Shown: in pieces, positions 36,366-47,062 of the stretch
How positions within the stretch are numbered: the stretch's first letter is position 1
Layout of the letters: each line of letters opens with the position of its first letter
Assembly (NCBI GenBank): GCA_951804985.1
Contig: OX638135.1
Location: 68,738,680 to 68,802,679 of the forward strand
Origin: Dryomyza anilis
Lineage: Eukaryota > Arthropoda > Insecta > Diptera > Dryomyzidae
Length of the DNA: 64,000 nucleotides
Direction of reading: 5' to 3'
Position numbers and translations under genes: made by a program
The notes under the pieces: model-generated
The model's input: the letters and a program-made list of their open reading frames with translations, nothing else
Database searches by the model: none
What the model was told of the DNA's origin: nothing

Positions 36366-37193
36366 TTAATGATACTTCTTAGATTCATTATTGAATCTAA
36401 GAAGGCTATTGTGTGATAGAGAGTGAAGCTGATCCTCTCTCATCACGTCTGTGCCAAAGATCTGCCTTCTAATTCTAGAAAATGCTGGACAGTCACAGAG
36501 AAAGTGCTCTGTGGTGCCAGTTTCTTCGTAGCAGGCAGAACATAAGGCGCTTTCGGCCAGGCCGATTGCGTTCATGTGTTTTTCACATGCGTTGTGTCCC
36601 GTTAGAAGTCCCGTCAGTTTTCTGCACTCCTTTCTACTTAAGGAACGTAGAAACGAGGCCGATCTTTTGGTTATCGTCGGTGTCATGAGCTTGGAGAATC
36701 TGCATTTCGTCTCATTCAGCCATCTGCTCTTGTGTGCGGAGGCGACCCAAGAGCTGATGACGAATTTTCCCGTAGATGCAGGTAGTCCAAGCACAGGTTC
36801 TGGTCCAAATGGATTATCCTCAGATCCAGCACGTGCTAGTTCGTCAGATGTTTCATTGCCCGAAACTCCTTTATGGCCCGGCACCCAAATCAGTTTCAGT
36901 GTATTGTATTTACCAACACAATTGAGACGTGATCTGCATTGACGTACAATTTTGGATGTGATGACCTGGTTGTTCAAAGCCATAAGAGCAGCCTGACTAT
37001 CGCTGCAAACTGATATAGCCCTGTTCTGCCATCTATTATCCGCAATGTAGTCCATAGCCATAAGTATAGCATAGACTTCGGCTTGAAATACCGAGGCATT
37101 GTCGCCTAAGGCGAAGTGAAGTCTGCGGTCATCCGGTTCCACAAACACTCCAGCACCAGATCCCTGATCGGTGTGACCCTCTACCTGGCTCAC
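36366..37193 (-). pseudogene. LINE ORF2, RNase H and CCHC tail
   Basis: The C-terminal part of ORF2, shifted one frame from the RT part; the two overlap at 37129-37193. An RNase H fold is indicated by HTDQGSGAG near residue 7, AEVYAILMAMDYIA near 38 and SDSQAALMAL near 63, supplying the D-E-D catalytic residues. IWVPGHKGVSGNETSDELA contributes the final His/Asp region. A CCHC-like tail (CSACYEETGTTEHFLCDC) follows, as in several LINE clades. RNase H removes RNA from the RNA/DNA hybrid during reverse transcription. The single-base shift at the RT/RNase H boundary is a disabling mutation. Confidence 0.88.
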
Positions 37194-39174
37194 AGTCAGG
37201 CGTTAGCCAGTCTTGAATGTCAGGTTGGCAGACCTCAAAATTTCGTCTTGGTAATATTTCTGTTATCATTGCATCAGAGGGCATCTCCAGTAGACAGGTG
37301 TCTAATGAAGTGTCAAGTGCAATGTCAGAGATATTCCAGGGAACATTAAACCAGAAACCACCTCGTTTTAGTCTCCAACAGCCTTTCATGGCTTCGCCTC
37401 TGATGAAGATGTCAAGTGGTGGTAGGTTTAAGATTGCATTCAGTGCTGGACCAGGTGTAGTGGGAAAGGCACCCGTAACACCCAGACACACGGTTCTCTG
37501 AATCTTGGCAAGACTAGTTGTCACGCATTTTCGCGACAGCTTGTTCCACCAGACTACCGATGCATATGATATCATCGGTCTTATCATTGCCGTGTAAATC
37601 CATAAGGTTTTGCTCGGCGATAGTCCCCATGTCTTCCCAAAAATTCCTCTGCATTGCCAGAAGGCATTCAATGCTCGCGAAATTTTATTTTCAACATGTT
37701 TTGTCCAAAGTAGTTTACTATCTAGAGTTAAGCCCAGATATTTTACTTCGTTAGACAGAGGAATAGTGACACCCTTAAGTACTGGTAGAGATAATCCTGT
37801 CATTATTCTTTTCCTAGTGAAGAGAACAATCCCTGTTTTGTGAGGGTTGACGGAAAGTCCGTTTGCAGTACACCAGCTGTCAATTCGGTTCAACGAGTTT
37901 TGTGTTTTAACACAGACCTCATTGACGGAAAAGCCTGTGGCAAGAATGGCAACATCATCTGCATAGGCCTGGGAATATACACCTGGTCCATCGAGATCGT
38001 TGACTAGAGAGTCAACCAGCATACACCAGAGCAGGGGGGAGAGAACGCCTCCTTGAGGACAACCTCTATTCACCCCTGCCATAATATACTGACCGCACTC
38101 CGCCTCCGAAATGATGGTCCTAAACATTAGCATTGACCTTAGCCATTTGACCAATGTTTCATCTATTCCATGCCTTCTAGCTGCGTCACACATTCCATCA
38201 AAAGTCGCATTATCAAAAGCACCCTCGATGTCAACAAATATGCCCATCACGTACATCTTCCTATGAAAAGCATGCTCGATCCGGCCAACCATATGTTGCA
38301 ATGCTGTTTCACAGGATTTTCCACGTTGGTAGGCATGTTGTCTTGATGATAGTGGGTACCTTGACAGCGATGTTTTTCTGATGTGCAGCTCAACTAGTCT
38401 TTCTAGACACTTTAGTATGAAGGACATCATACTAATGGGTCTGAAGCTCTTGGCTATGGAATAGTCTTCTCTTCCAACTTTAGGAATGAAGGCTACTTTA
38501 ACTAAACGCCAGGATGTCGGAATGTATGCCCATGCGAGACTTGCTCTAAAGATCTTCTTTAGGCATGGTAGCAATTGGGTTATACCTTCCTGTAGCATGA
38601 CTGGGTAGATGCCATCCGGTCCAGGTGACTTGAAGCCATCAAAAGAGGCCACTGCGTATTGGATAGCTTCATCGTATACAACCAATCTGGCAACCTGCCA
38701 GTCATGTTTTGTCACATTAGAGTTGTTATTGCAGTCCCCAGTGCTGGGATTACAAAGTGGCCCTATGTGGATTTGATTTCCCGGAAAGTGAGTCTCAACT
38801 AGGACACTAAGTGCCTCTGTCTTAGACTCAGTATACGAGCCATCAGGTCTCCGCAGTGAGTCCAGTCGAGCAGTTCGGTCTCTTTTAAGAAACTTGACCA
38901 ATCTGCTAGTCTCACTGCAGGATTCGATGCTACTGCAGAAGTCTTTATAGGAAACACTTTTCGATTTACGAATTCGTTTCTTATACTCTTTCTGCTTAGC
39001 TCGATAAAGAAACCAGTCAGAGTCTAAGTTGCTCCTTAGGGCCCTATTTAGAAGCTTTCTGGAATCTTTGCGCAAGGTTTCAAGACAAGCGTTCCACCAA
39101 GGAACGGGAGGTCTAGATAACGTTTTTCGTACCGGACATGTTCGTACAAAACTAGAATTTATGACATCGTTCAT
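37129..39174 (-). pseudogene. LINE ORF2, reverse transcriptase part
   Basis: 681 codons open. The RT core runs from about residue 160 to 480: KSPGPDGIYPVM, SWRLVKVAFIPK, SFRPISMMSFILKCLERL, FVDIEGAFDNA (first catalytic Asp), NRGCPQGGVLSPLLW and AYADD at 403-407 (catalytic Asp pair). The thumb-like EVKYLGLTLD segment follows. It copies LINE RNA at the target site. Upstream it is in the same frame as the endonuclease and separated only by a TAA at 39178-39180, so one nonsense change split ORF2. Downstream the frame is lost before RNase H. Confidence 0.92.
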
Positions 39175-39177
39175 AAC

Positions 39178-39990
39178 TTAAACGGACGTCTCAATACTTT
39201 CTTTGGTACGAATTCTGACAGGAATATTGAGGGAATTCTCAAGTTCATGTCTGAAGCGTGCCCAGTTCGTTTTTCTAGGGTTTCTTACCGTCATAGAGGG
39301 CAGCACCTCTCGGTCAGTATGAAACTCGATATACCTGTGGTCCGATAAAGAATCTTCTTTAAGAACCTTCCAGTTGAAGATTGACTCTCCCAGTCTACAG
39401 TTAGACAAAGTAAGGTCAATCATTTCCTGTCTTCTAGCAGTCACAAAAGTGGGTTTATTACCAGTGTTGTGAATGTTCAGATTGGAGGTCATGATGAAGT
39501 CAAGGAGTCTGGTACCTCGCGCGTTGCATTTACTACTGCCCCACACAGTGTGTTGAGCATTAGCGTCACAGCAAAGAATAAGGTCGGTCGCCTTAAGATC
39601 ACAGTACTCTATGAGCTCAACAATTGCCTTTGGCGGAGGAGGTAGTAGTGAGTCATAGGGGAAGTAGCCTGAGGCGACAATCAGATGTTTCCATCTACTA
39701 TCGCTTTCATAGCTCACTTTGGCTGCCACCAGGTCTTGCCCACAGAATTGGGTTAACTTGGTGACATCAAAGTGTTTCGATACTATAAGACAGCTTCTAG
39801 GCCTTGCGGCTTGCTCATCGTATAGTATGGTTTCACCACGTAGTTCACTAAGACCACAGATGCGTTTGTTATACACCCATGGTTCTTGAATAGCTGTGAT
39901 GTGAGGTAATGTATGCAACATGGAGAGCCGCTTACCTAGTAAAGCGGTAGCAGCTTTAGAATGTTGCAGATTTATCTGAGTAAATATCAT
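39178..39990 (-). pseudogene. LINE ORF2, endonuclease part
   Basis: 270 codons, from ATG at 39988-39990 to the premature TAA. An apurinic-like endonuclease is indicated by QINLQHSKAAT near residue 6, AIQEPWV with catalytic Glu near 35, LILCCDANAQHTVWGS (Asp and Asn of the active site) near 137, and LSDHRYIEF with catalytic His near 218. It nicks target DNA to prime reverse transcription. It lies 37 nt downstream of the ORF1 stop. Confidence 0.9.
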
Positions 39991-40027
39991 GACAGGATAA
40001 TTAACTCGTTTCTCATCATATGCCTAT

Positions 40028-41376
40028 TCATTTGGAATTGATTCGGAATTTGATCCGTCCAAAGAATAAGTTTAGATGGTTGTCGTACTTAGATAGCATG
40101 ACAACCACCGACTTCTGGTCTAAGCCAACAACCAGGGTTGAGCCCTCCTTGTCCTCCGGACCTCGCTCTGGTTTATGGCTATAGATTTTCCATCCGTTCG
40201 TTTCGATGCCCTGGTTCTGAGCACGTAGGCAGGTATCCAGCATATTGCTCGCCTGCGTTTGGGTTCGTCTCCGCTGAAAACAGCGAAGCGCGATTTGCCC
40301 AAGGAGGGGATTTTAGCAACGGCTGTGGCAATCCAATCGAAATTGGCTTGAGACGAGCGTAGCACCTTCATGATGCCATCACTCGTCTCATAGCCTTTTG
40401 CGTTTGCACTGACACCGCCGGTGCTGACTAGCCGCCAAAGATGATCGGTGCAGTGTTTTACTTCTGCATCATTCATCTTTTGCTCCTTCCCCAATTTGCC
40501 AATAATCGCAACCGGAAGAGCTTTGCGAGCAGCATCACGATATGATACTGCTAGCCTACCTCTGCCAGTGGATGTTGAAGGCAGTTCATCCGCAGCCGAT
40601 CCGGAACATGAAGCACCAGTGCTCTTGCTTGTTGAAGCAATATCACTGGAAACTGTCGAGTTCTGGGAGTTACGGGGTTTCGCAGTAGCAGTGAAGGTTT
40701 TAAACTTCTTGCCATTGCGCTTCTCAGGTGCATTGGCAGCCATAACAGCAGCAGCGGATGGTCCGGCTTCAGTCGGAGTAACCTCCACCGATCTATCGCG
40801 TTTTGCTGTGGTAGCTGGGGAAGAGAAAGCTCCAGCGTCGCCTTTAGCCTTTTCAGCCTCTTTGCGATCTTTCGCTTTATTCTTCCTTCTCCTACTCACC
40901 TGTGCATCGGACAACCTGACCTCTGTATTCAGAGATCCGGGTCCGGTCTCCAATGGAAGTTTAGCTTCCAGTTGGGCGTCGGTCTCTCTAGGATTAGATG
41001 CTGGTAAGACACCACTTTCCTTCGATCGACCCATGTTTCCAAATACGTGACAGAAAGGAGCCTTGAGAGGAAACAACACTGTCGAGAAGCCATACAGTGG
41101 AGGATTAGTCGTAGGCATAGCCGAACCGACACTTTCCTCTACTTGTACGGGAACCGCTGCGTTGTCGTTATCCTCCTCTAGATTCCTAGCTGTCTCATAA
41201 ATTTGGGAGATGGAGGGGCACGATGAACCCCCTGCTACAGGAGCAGAGAGGTTCATCGTACCAGGGTTGGTTGCGTGGATTGAGGCCTCCAGAATCCTTG
41301 CCTCAGCCGCCGAAGCGGGTGGATTGCCACTATTGTGGGTACCACCTGGAGTAGTTAAATCTTTATGTTGACCCAT
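40028..41376 (-). pseudogene. LINE ORF1 (Gag-like), frameshifted
   Basis: The reading frame starts MGQHKDLTTPGG at 41376. The first ~270 residues are low-complexity, rich in Ala, Ser, Thr and Lys, with a basic stretch RRRKNKAKDRKEAEKAK. From about residue 285 a folded region begins (YRDAARKALPVAIIG, NFDWIATAVAKIP, RFAVFSGDEPKRR), recalling the domain found in ORF1 of LOA-type elements. Around 40240-40265 the frame slips; the natural end continues in the neighbouring frame (MLDTCLRAQNQGIETNGW, to INSK) and stops at 40028. ORF1 proteins bind LINE RNA. Confidence 0.8.
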
Positions 41377-41588
41377 CCCGGTGGTATAGGGGTTTCTTTA
41401 GAGTCTGCCACCCCACCAATAAAAAAGACTATGGTAGTATTTAGTTCATTACTCATCACAAGCCTGTCTGACAAGGGTGACCCTACCAGAAACTTTAATA
41501 AAAAAAAAAAAGTTTCCGTCAGCTTAGCCTTATTGAGTCATTGTAACTTAAGCCCCCACACCACGTCAAGGTAACCACCACGTGGGGG

Positions 41589-42231
41589 GACTTAATGTTC
41601 GTTATAAAATACTTTGTTTCAAATGGTAGTATTACATTAGATTTTTTAAATATCTCATTACGATCATTAAGAAAAAAATTTAAATTACATTTGTCATTTC
41701 CAAAAATAGAAAGTACTTCAAAATTAGTAGGGAAGGCTAATGAAATATTTCATATATTAATACTTTTTCCTCTAATAATGATTGGTCGTATAAATAATTT
41801 TAATGATCCCATTTGGAAATTTTTTAGTTCAATGATTGATATGTGTCGTCTAATTGGCGTACCAGAAATATCTAAATGTCAAACATCTTCTTGTACTCAT
41901 TATATTAGAGTTTATATGGAATATAGAAAAAAAATGTTTTCCAAATGAAAAACTTAGGCCAAAACATCATTTTATTTTACATTACCCAGAATTAATACGC
42001 ATGTTAGGGCCATTGAAAAATGTATGGACTTTACCATTCGAACAAAAACATCAAGAGTTTAAAAATCGATCAAGGTCTTGTAAGAACTTTAAGAACATTA
42101 CATTAACTCTTACGAGAGCACATCAAGACTTACAAGCATCTTTATCAAGAGATAGTTTTAAATTTTTAATAATATGTAATATTGTACAGCATTTGGCTAA
42201 AAACATGTATAATGTGCATTTACCAAAATAA
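41589..42231 (+). pseudogene. C2H2 / GDNLGSH-family gene, part 3 (C-terminal)
   Basis: Resumes directly after the LINE: LMFVIKYFVSNGSI joins YD of part 2. Then come FPLIMIGRI and IDMCRLIGVPEISK. After a frameshift in an A run near 41930 comes a strongly conserved segment, LRPKHHFILHYPELI, GPLKNVWTLPFEQKHQEFK and AHQDLQASLS, ending at TAA 42229-42231. The RPKHH and WTL-FE-KH motifs are typical of this family. A further open stretch (42342-42560) may be an additional C-terminal exon, but I cannot tell. Confidence 0.65.
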
Positions 42232-42644
42232 TTTATTTTCGTTACCAAAAAAATATCATATTTGAATACTATTTATAAAGAAAACGATTAAATGCTATTT
42301 TTTTAAATAATTCTTTTAATAAATGCCTGTTATACGGATCTTTGTTAAAAATGTGGTATAATGAAAATTTAAATTTGTATGAAAGCTTTGCTACGAAGAG
42401 AGAATTCTGTTCGTCAAATCTAGAAAGTATTTTGTTAACTAAACCTTTAAATGTTTTAAAATATAAAAACAAGCATACACCTTTAAATAAATATTTTTAT
42501 TTAAAACACAATGTAATATATATATATCATAAGTTCAGTAAAATACAAACAGTAAATTAATGTATAGTACTTATATTTATAGAAACTTAAGAACTTTCAA
42601 AAATAGTTATATAAGGTAGCTTTACAATTATTGTAAAATACAAA

Positions 42645-43117
42645 ATGCAGAAACAATTATTTGCAATATGGAGCCGCGACCGGAAAATTAAAAAAGCATT
42701 TATGGCATTCCCAACAATAGGAGATGTAATTGCAAAAGGTATTTATTGATATGCATAAGATTATATTTCACATTGTATTAATAAATGCTTTCCAGCTCAC
42801 TTATTTGGTATCACAGGAACAATTATTGTTTTGGAAAGTAATGGGAATGAAATATGTGAAGATAAAGTCTTTGAGCTGTATGCGAAAGAAAGAAATGTGT
42901 TCCTGGTTATAGACATTGATGAAGATTATATTAATACACAAAATGTTACCAATGATGATATTGAGACAAGTGATCCTATTGCCAATTCAACAGAACAATT
43001 TGATTTGACTGAATCTGATAATGACGTTACATACCTCGCAAACACCAAACATCGAATACAAAGAAACAGAATTACCAACGAGCAGCACTGCATTGTCATC
43101 TGGCTAAAGTTCACTTT
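42645..43117 (+). pseudogene. CIDE-N-like domain gene, two exons, truncated
   Basis: Exon 1 (42645-42738) starts MQKQLFAIWSRDRKIKKAF; a 57-bp intron with GT at 42739 and AG at 42794-42795 follows; exon 2 restores the frame. Across the junction the protein reads IGDVIAKAHLFGITGTIIVL, ESNGNEICEDKVFELYAKE and RNVFLVIDIDE. This is the layout of a CIDE-N domain (basic first strand, an LLxKA-like helix, VLExDGTEV, Asp-rich turn, hydrophobic last strand), the domain of DFF40/DFF45 apoptotic nuclease proteins and insect Drep proteins. An acidic tail (DDIETSD, DLTESDND) follows. The gene is cut off at 43118 by a dispersed repeat; nothing recognisable follows. Confidence 0.6.
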
Positions 43118-43420
43118 ACCGGCCGAAGTGAAATTAAAAATAAAAAAATTGTCACGCGCTGTATTTTTGCAAAAAAAAAAAATAACAAAATTAAAAAATC
43201 GCGACGCTCGGATCCGTGGTGACCTTGAAAAATCAAAAACCGGTGCACCTACTTACAAGTACATATGGGTACTCAAATGAAAGGTATTTTCCTCACGATT
43301 CCAAATCTGTAATTGTTTTTCAGATCTGTCAGCGGCCCCTACATCAATTTATGTAATTTCAATCATATGTATATGTTTTATGTGCTACTTGTATGTAATA
43401 ATTGAAGTATATTAGAATGT
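43108..43420. mobile_element. MITE-like dispersed repeat, copy 1
   Basis: GTTCACTTTACCGGCCGAAG at the left; about 300 bp match 63055-63380, including CGCTCGGA(T/C)CCGTGGTGAC and AGCGGCCCCTACA. The right inverted end is missing here. It interrupts the CIDE-N-like gene. Confidence 0.75.
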
Positions 43421-44305
43421 ATGTACATATATTTACAATATATGTACATATATATCTATGTGCTTCTGAAAAAATGAAAAATTTTTCAAAAAAATCGCGC
43501 GATTTTTTTGAAACAATTTTCGCCTGCGGCGCTACGATCATACAAAAATGACTATTTCATATCAAAAATTAAATCAAAAGTAGATATATACCTTCTACTT
43601 AAAAAATTTTTCACCTGCGGTGCTAAAATCAAAGAAAACCCAACAATTTCCTTCAAAATTCAATAATAATTCAAAAATTAAAAAATTAAATTAAAAAAAT
43701 GCAAAAAAAAAAAAAAGAATTAAAATTTTTTTTTATAAAAAAAACTAAAAAAAGAAAAAAAAAAAAATTTTAGATACTAATTTAATGTATATTTATTTTT
43801 GGTTATATAATGTGATATTATTTTATTTTATTATATATGTTTTTATGTTTCTTTAAATAAGTATTTTATTTTTTATTTTTGATTATATAATGTGAAATTA
43901 TTTTATTATATATGTTTTTATGTTTCTTTAAATAAGTATTTGAAATGAAATATTTTTAATTAAAATATCATAAAATGCATATTTTGATGGTTTTATTACA
44001 GAAAATACGCAAACGTACTTTTTTTTACACACATTCAGTACTTTTTACACACTTCTACTGTCTATTTAATTTAATGAAAAATACACACACAGGTTTGCGT
44101 TTTCGCGATACATCTGTATAAATACAGGTTTGGTATGTATATTTTTACACACATATACAGGTAATTTAACACTACAGGGATGTATTGCTATAACATACTT
44201 TTATGTGCAAATTTATTTTTTACACATTCATTGGAATTTACTACATTAATAGTAGGAAACCGGTTTCCTACATTTATTATAGTCAATTTTTCTTAGAATG
44301 TATAT
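43421..44305. other. AT-rich right flank of the TTAA element
   Basis: Holds AAAAAATCGCGCGATTTTTT (palindrome near 43486), two direct copies of TTATATATGTTTTTATGTTTC near 43835 and 43905, long A runs, and from ~44030 the right subterminal region shared with the TTAA MITE. No coding signal. Confidence 0.55.
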
Positions 44306-44309
44306 TTAA

Positions 44310-45040
44310 GAATCATAGCTTTTTCAATAAACCTTAACCTTAACTTGAAAATTTCCTTATTCTCAAACCAATATCAACACTAATTCCTAAATTGAATTCA
44401 AAGTTTACTTCACAACAAGATTTAGTCTTATTTTCAACTTTAAATCAAATTAACCTACAAACAGAAAAATCCTCTGGCATTGTAAATAGTATTTTTATTT
44501 TGTTTAATTATGATGAAATAAAATATTAAATGTGTCTTCATACTTTTTTTATTTTTCAGGGAACAGGAATTTATAGATATATTTTTTGAAATTGTATGCG
44601 TGACATATTTACGCATCAAAAATACATGTAGAAAACTTTACATAAATACGTTTTCTATATAAAAAAAATATTCTTAAAATTTCAATTGGAGGTTTCGACA
44701 TGCTTACTGACTTGGAGGTTTAAACAACGTCTTGCTTGCTGAATAGGAGATTGACAGAACCTCATGCTTGCTGACTAGGAGGTTAGCACAATCTCATTTT
44801 TGCTGACTAGGAGGTTAGCACAATCACATTCGTGCTGTCTAAGAGGTTGTTACAACCTCCTAATCAGCAAGTTTCCGCAACCGAATAATTCGGTAGGGCA
44901 ATTTAATTGGTAGCCGGAACCAATCAGTTTTCTGTGTGTGGGTATCTACATAATGCCATATGTAAGCAAATATTAATAATTTTGTTTCAACTTTATTGAA
45001 ACTTATGGGATGTGTGAATATCTGCTACACACAAAAAATT
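44310..45040. repeat. Unassigned DNA with a ~34-bp minisatellite
   Basis: At 44700-44880 there are about five degenerate units around TGCTTGCTGACTAGGAGGTT followed by AGCACAATCTCA. The last is inverted in part (AACCTCCTAATCAGCAAG). The rest is AT-rich with no feature recognised. Confidence 0.55.
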
Positions 45041-45045
45041 CCTAT

Positions 45046-46270
45046 GGTGTTATTAACAAAAATCTGGTCTAAATTAACAAAATATTTGTTAATATACGGT
45101 CAACAAGAAATATTTGTTTAATTTACAAATATTTACAATTACCATTTGTCATTGTTATATTAACAAATGATCTTGTTCATTTATTAAAGTACTTTTGTCC
45201 TATTAACAACGTAAATTTGTAGATATACAAATTTATTTTGTTATATGAACAAATTTATGTTGTTCGACGAATAAATTTATTTTGTTCTATAAACAAATTT
45301 GTTTTGTTCAATAAACAAATTTATTTTTTACTAAAACAAATTTATTTTGTTTGAAAATATATTTTTTAGTACGTCCTGTGCCTTTATAATAAGGAGAAAA
45401 ATGTGTGTCAATTTCGCTTAAGTCACATGAAGACAAAGACCCTCATATTGCAAGATCCCTGTGAGGGAAAATTTTAAAGTCGTGTCTTGAAGGCTTCTTA
45501 TTACACAGTGTCGTGCCACTTTGATTTTAATCCAATCTTCCTCCCAAACAAGGAGCGTAGTGCCTAAAGTCAGCAAATGGCTCTTGAGACTACTTCAGTA
45601 TTCCATACAAACTATTTAAAGTGTATTTTTATATTATAATACTCTAAAACTGCACTACATTTTAATAATGCAGTGCAAACGCTAACACAGAAGAACATAA
45701 TGGAATGAATCGAAGCGTCATGACGCGTTATTTTTTTTTCTCAAAATAAACAAATAATCCGTTCAGGCAATAAATTAGTTTTGTTCGTATAACAGAGCAT
45801 TTAGATTTTAACAAAAACCATTGTAATTTTAACAAAATGATATCGCGCGATTTTTTGTAAATAAAAATTCGTTCTTCTTATTAATGAATAAAACAAGAAT
45901 ATAATTTTATTTTGATATTTTTAGAATTTATGTGAAACTGAAGCGCCGCAGGCCAAATATGAATTTCTAAAAAAATCGCGCATGATAACATATTTTTAGA
46001 GGTTTATGTCCGCATAGTAACGCGGACTTAAGCAACAAAATCGACTGGGTATTTTGACCGAATTTTTTTTGGGATTATATCCGCGGATCTCGGCGGACAT
46101 AACCTCCAATTCGAATTTGGGGTTATGTCCGTGGGGATTATGTCCGGGCACCATAACAAGTACTGGCAAATGACTGGTACGGATAACAAAATGTTTGTGA
46201 AAAGAACAAAAAGTTAAAAAAATCGCTGTTTAATAAACAAAAACATGTTTAATGCAACAATGAGACATTA
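45046..46270. repeat. Dispersed ~1.2-kb repeat, copy 1
   Basis: Closely matches 48815-49710: ATTAACAAAAATCTGGTCT at the start, GACAAAGACCCTCAT..TTGCAAGATCCCTGTGA and CAGCAAATGGCTCTTGAGAC in the middle, and TACTGGCAAATGAC(T/A)GGTACGG near the end. Rich in AACAAA/TTTGTT motifs at both ends. Copy 1 carries extra DNA at about 45842-46160 that starts TCGCGCGATTTTTT, ends its first part AAAAAAATCGCGCA, and then has TTATGTCCG-type inverted motifs: nested insertions. No ORF. Confidence 0.8.
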
Positions 46271-46734
46271 ACAAAATTACATTTGTTATGCGGGAGTTCC
46301 AAAGGCGAAGATTCTAACGGGTTAATGCTTTCAGGGTATATGCTTAAATAAAACTGTTTTGGACGTAATATATGCTAAGAATATTACATAAGAGTAATAC
46401 ATGCACGGATAGAAAAGATTTGTTTGAATATGTTTGAATGTAATTAAAAAGTATTACGAAATTACCATACAAGTATTAGGAATTCAGTGTAATTAAATTA
46501 TAATCGAAATTGAATTTATTTTTGTTCACGTGTAAACATTATTATATTGTCCAGCTGAATCAGTCAAATTTACCAAAAATATGTTACAATACCAACATAA
46601 AATTTTAATTACATTTTAATAAACTATTTCCTGGCAATTTACTTGGTTAAAACTATGTTTCGAAACACAGAAAACGCTAATCAAATCTAAATACAACGTA
46701 TGTTCGCCACACTCGTCTTAATTCGATAATTTAT

Positions 46735-47062
46735 CGACTGACGAAGTTGGCAATGTTGTGCAGCATTTTCTACCTACGCCATCTTTTGCCATAGTTTGAA
46801 CATACTGATGTTTAAAAACAAACAAAAAAGGAATTGGATTTAAATAAATGTATTCTTCCAACATTCTTCTTGTATACGAAGTTGGCACTCGTTGAGCAGA
46901 ATTTTCTACCTACGTCTCTTTTGTCGTCGTTTGAAGTATGTATAGGGTCATTTTAAACATACTGATGTTCGAAAAGAAACAAAAAATGAATTCTTGTATA
47001 TAAAGTTGACACTCGTTTAACAGCATTTTCTGCGTACGTGTCTTTTGTTGTTCGTTGAGAAA
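46735..47062 (+). repeat. Three degenerate ~130-bp tandem units
   Basis: Each contains GAAGTTG(G/A)CA followed by GCA(G/T)-ATTTTCTACCTACG and CTTTTG, and AAACATACTGATGTT. Seen near 46740, 46876 and 46998. Confidence 0.65.

Larger units (their letters stand above)
36281..41588 (-). mobile_element. LINE retrotransposon with RNase H (LOA/I-like)
   Basis: Full-length by layout: ORF1, then endonuclease, reverse transcriptase, RNase H and a poly(A) tail, seen as the T run at 36279-36295. A short duplication GACTT flanks it (36276-36280, 41589-41593). The insertion splits the zinc-finger gene between codons for YD and LMF. ORF1 is frameshifted once; ORF2 has one in-frame stop and one frameshift, so this copy is dead but young. 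The RNase H domain points to the I/LOA/R1 group rather than Jockey. Confidence 0.88.
31828..44305 (+). mobile_element. Large TTAA-flanked DNA transposon (ZnF/GDNLGSH + CIDE-N)
   Basis: The left end is TTAA then CATACACTCTAAGAAA; the right end read backwards is TTAA then ATATACATTCTAAGAAA. Subterminal bases match those of a complete small relative at 32201-32971. Between the ends lie two plus-strand genes: a C2H2 zinc-finger gene with conserved GDNLGSH and AHDLWEGI motifs, and a two-exon CIDE-N-like gene. Without its nested insertions (MITE 0.77 kb, hAT-like 1.73 kb, LINE 5.3 kb) the element would be about 4.7 kb. TTAA targets are used by piggyBac, Kolobok and Sola3. I cannot assign this one to any of them from sequence. 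The pairing of these two ends is inferred. Confidence 0.6.

Noticed and set aside
36482..37843. Plus-strand ORFs opposite the LINE
   Set aside because: Antisense shadows of RNase H and RT.
40448..41050. 200-codon plus-strand ORF
   Set aside because: Antisense of LINE ORF1, whose Ala/Ser-rich codons leave the opposite strand open.
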